From contig DAIEHO010000311.1 of the NCBI GenBank assembly GCA_027353565.1, positions 1 through 6,054 of the forward strand: a stretch of DNA of 6,054 nt. The letters run 5' to 3'. This DNA comes from Propionibacteriaceae bacterium (GTDB taxonomy: Bacteria > Actinomycetota > Actinomycetes > Propionibacteriales > Propionibacteriaceae). This document shows, in pieces, positions 5,544 through 6,054 of this stretch. Below the pieces are notes generated by a model that had not been told where the DNA came from, ran no database searches, and was given only the letters and a program-made list of their open reading frames with translations. Position 1 is the stretch's first letter. Every line of letters starts with the position of its first letter. The translations under genes were made by a program, and so were the position numbers.

Positions 5544-6054
5544 CTACTTGGTGGAGGCTCTGCGCTCCGCGGCTTCGACGGTGTTGCGGAAGAGCATGGC
5601 GATCGTGGTGGGGCCGACGCCGCCGACGCGGGGAGTGATCCAGCCGGCGACCTGTTCGCAGCGCACGTCCACGTCGGGGAGGAGCTTCTTCCCCTCGTAC
5701 CGGACCCCGCCGCCGACGACGACCGCTCCGGGGGAGATGTGCTCGGGCTGCAGGATGCCGGGCACGCCTGCGGCGGCGACCACGATCGGAGCGCGACGCG
5801 TGTACCGGTCCCAGTCGGGGACGCCCGTGTGGACCACGGTGACGGCCGCGTTCGCCGTCGGCCTCTTGAGGGACAGCAGCATCGACAGCGGACGCCCGAG
5901 CGTGAAGCCACGTCCCAGGACGACCACCTCGCGCCCCGCGATCGGGATGTCGTAGAACGCCAGCAGCGCCTCGATCCCCGCGGGCGTGCAGGGAAGCGGT
6001 CCCGGCATCCCGAGGGCCAGTCGCCCCATGTTCATGGGGTGTGCACCGTCGGCG
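5544..6054 (-). CDS. folD: Bifunctional methylenetetrahydrofolate dehydrogenase/cyclohydrolase FolD, C-terminal 169 residues (cut by window edge)
   Basis: FolD oxidises 5,10-methylene-tetrahydrofolate with NADP and hydrolyses the product to 10-formyl-tetrahydrofolate, in cytoplasmic one-carbon metabolism. The frame stays open to the window edge. The fragment starts ADGAHPMNMGRLALG, matching the family's DVDGFHPxNxGRL segment, followed by the signature PCTP (fragment residues 21-24). The Rossmann nucleotide-binding part has VVVLGRGFTLGRP (43-55) where the family has GRSxxVGxP; the GRG form is, as I recall, common in actinobacteria. Then come VTVVHTGVPDW (71-81), APIVVAAAGVPG (88-99) and the C-terminal GGVGPTTIAMLFRNTVEAAER (144-164). 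Missing are roughly the first 115-120 residues with the catalytic Lys. The internal ATG at 6033-6035 is not the start. The stop is followed after 12 bp by the repeat array. Confidence 0.96.
   Translation of the reverse strand, partial: ADGAHPMNMGRLALGMPGPLPCTPAGIEALLAFYDIPIAGREVVVLGRGFTLGRPLSMLLSLKRPTANAAVTVVHTGVPDWDRYTRRAPIVVAAAGVPGILQPEHISPGAVVVGGGVRYEGKKLLPDVDVRCEQVAGWITPRVGGVGPTTIAMLFRNTVEAAERRASTK

Overview
The window reads as chromosomal DNA of a high-GC actinobacterium. Coding frames have strong G/C third positions, two genes are joined by 4-base start/stop overlaps, and CGTACG-like words are frequent. The FolD and histidine kinase sequences look actinobacterial. A Nocardioidaceae-type host is a guess from style, not something the sequence proves.

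Left part (1-2388): a gene cut by the window edge runs leftward from about 346. It encodes a membrane-anchored, Ala/Pro/Ser/Val-rich protein. A two-component system is divergent from it: an OmpR-type response regulator (419-1108) and its sensor histidine kinase (1105-2388), joined by a GTGA overlap. The short region between the divergent genes carries an exact 9-bp inverted repeat and an imperfect palindrome, both possible operator sites.

Middle (2390-5208): a leftward two-gene operon. A cytoplasmic glycoside hydrolase family 3 (beta-glucosidase-like) enzyme comes first, followed by a small PEBP/YbhB-type protein joined to it by an ATGA overlap. The PEBP gene and the histidine kinase converge with only one base between their stop codons.

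Right part (5209-6054): a 335-bp gap, then the C-terminal two thirds of folD, also leftward and cut by the window edge. The gap is the most unusual part of the window. It holds eight copies of a roughly 22-bp repeat with core GGTTCTCTCCCCG or CCTTCTCTCCCCG. Three copies lie in one orientation next to the GH3 gene and five in the opposite orientation right behind the folD stop, at almost perfect 22-bp spacing. The arrangement could form a very large hairpin in RNA or present a helically phased protein-binding array. I do not recognise it as a named element.

Functionally, the window joins envelope sensing (two-component system plus divergent surface protein), intracellular glycoside breakdown (GH3 with its PEBP partner) and one-carbon metabolism (FolD). 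Only the repeat array looks like a candidate for something undescribed.
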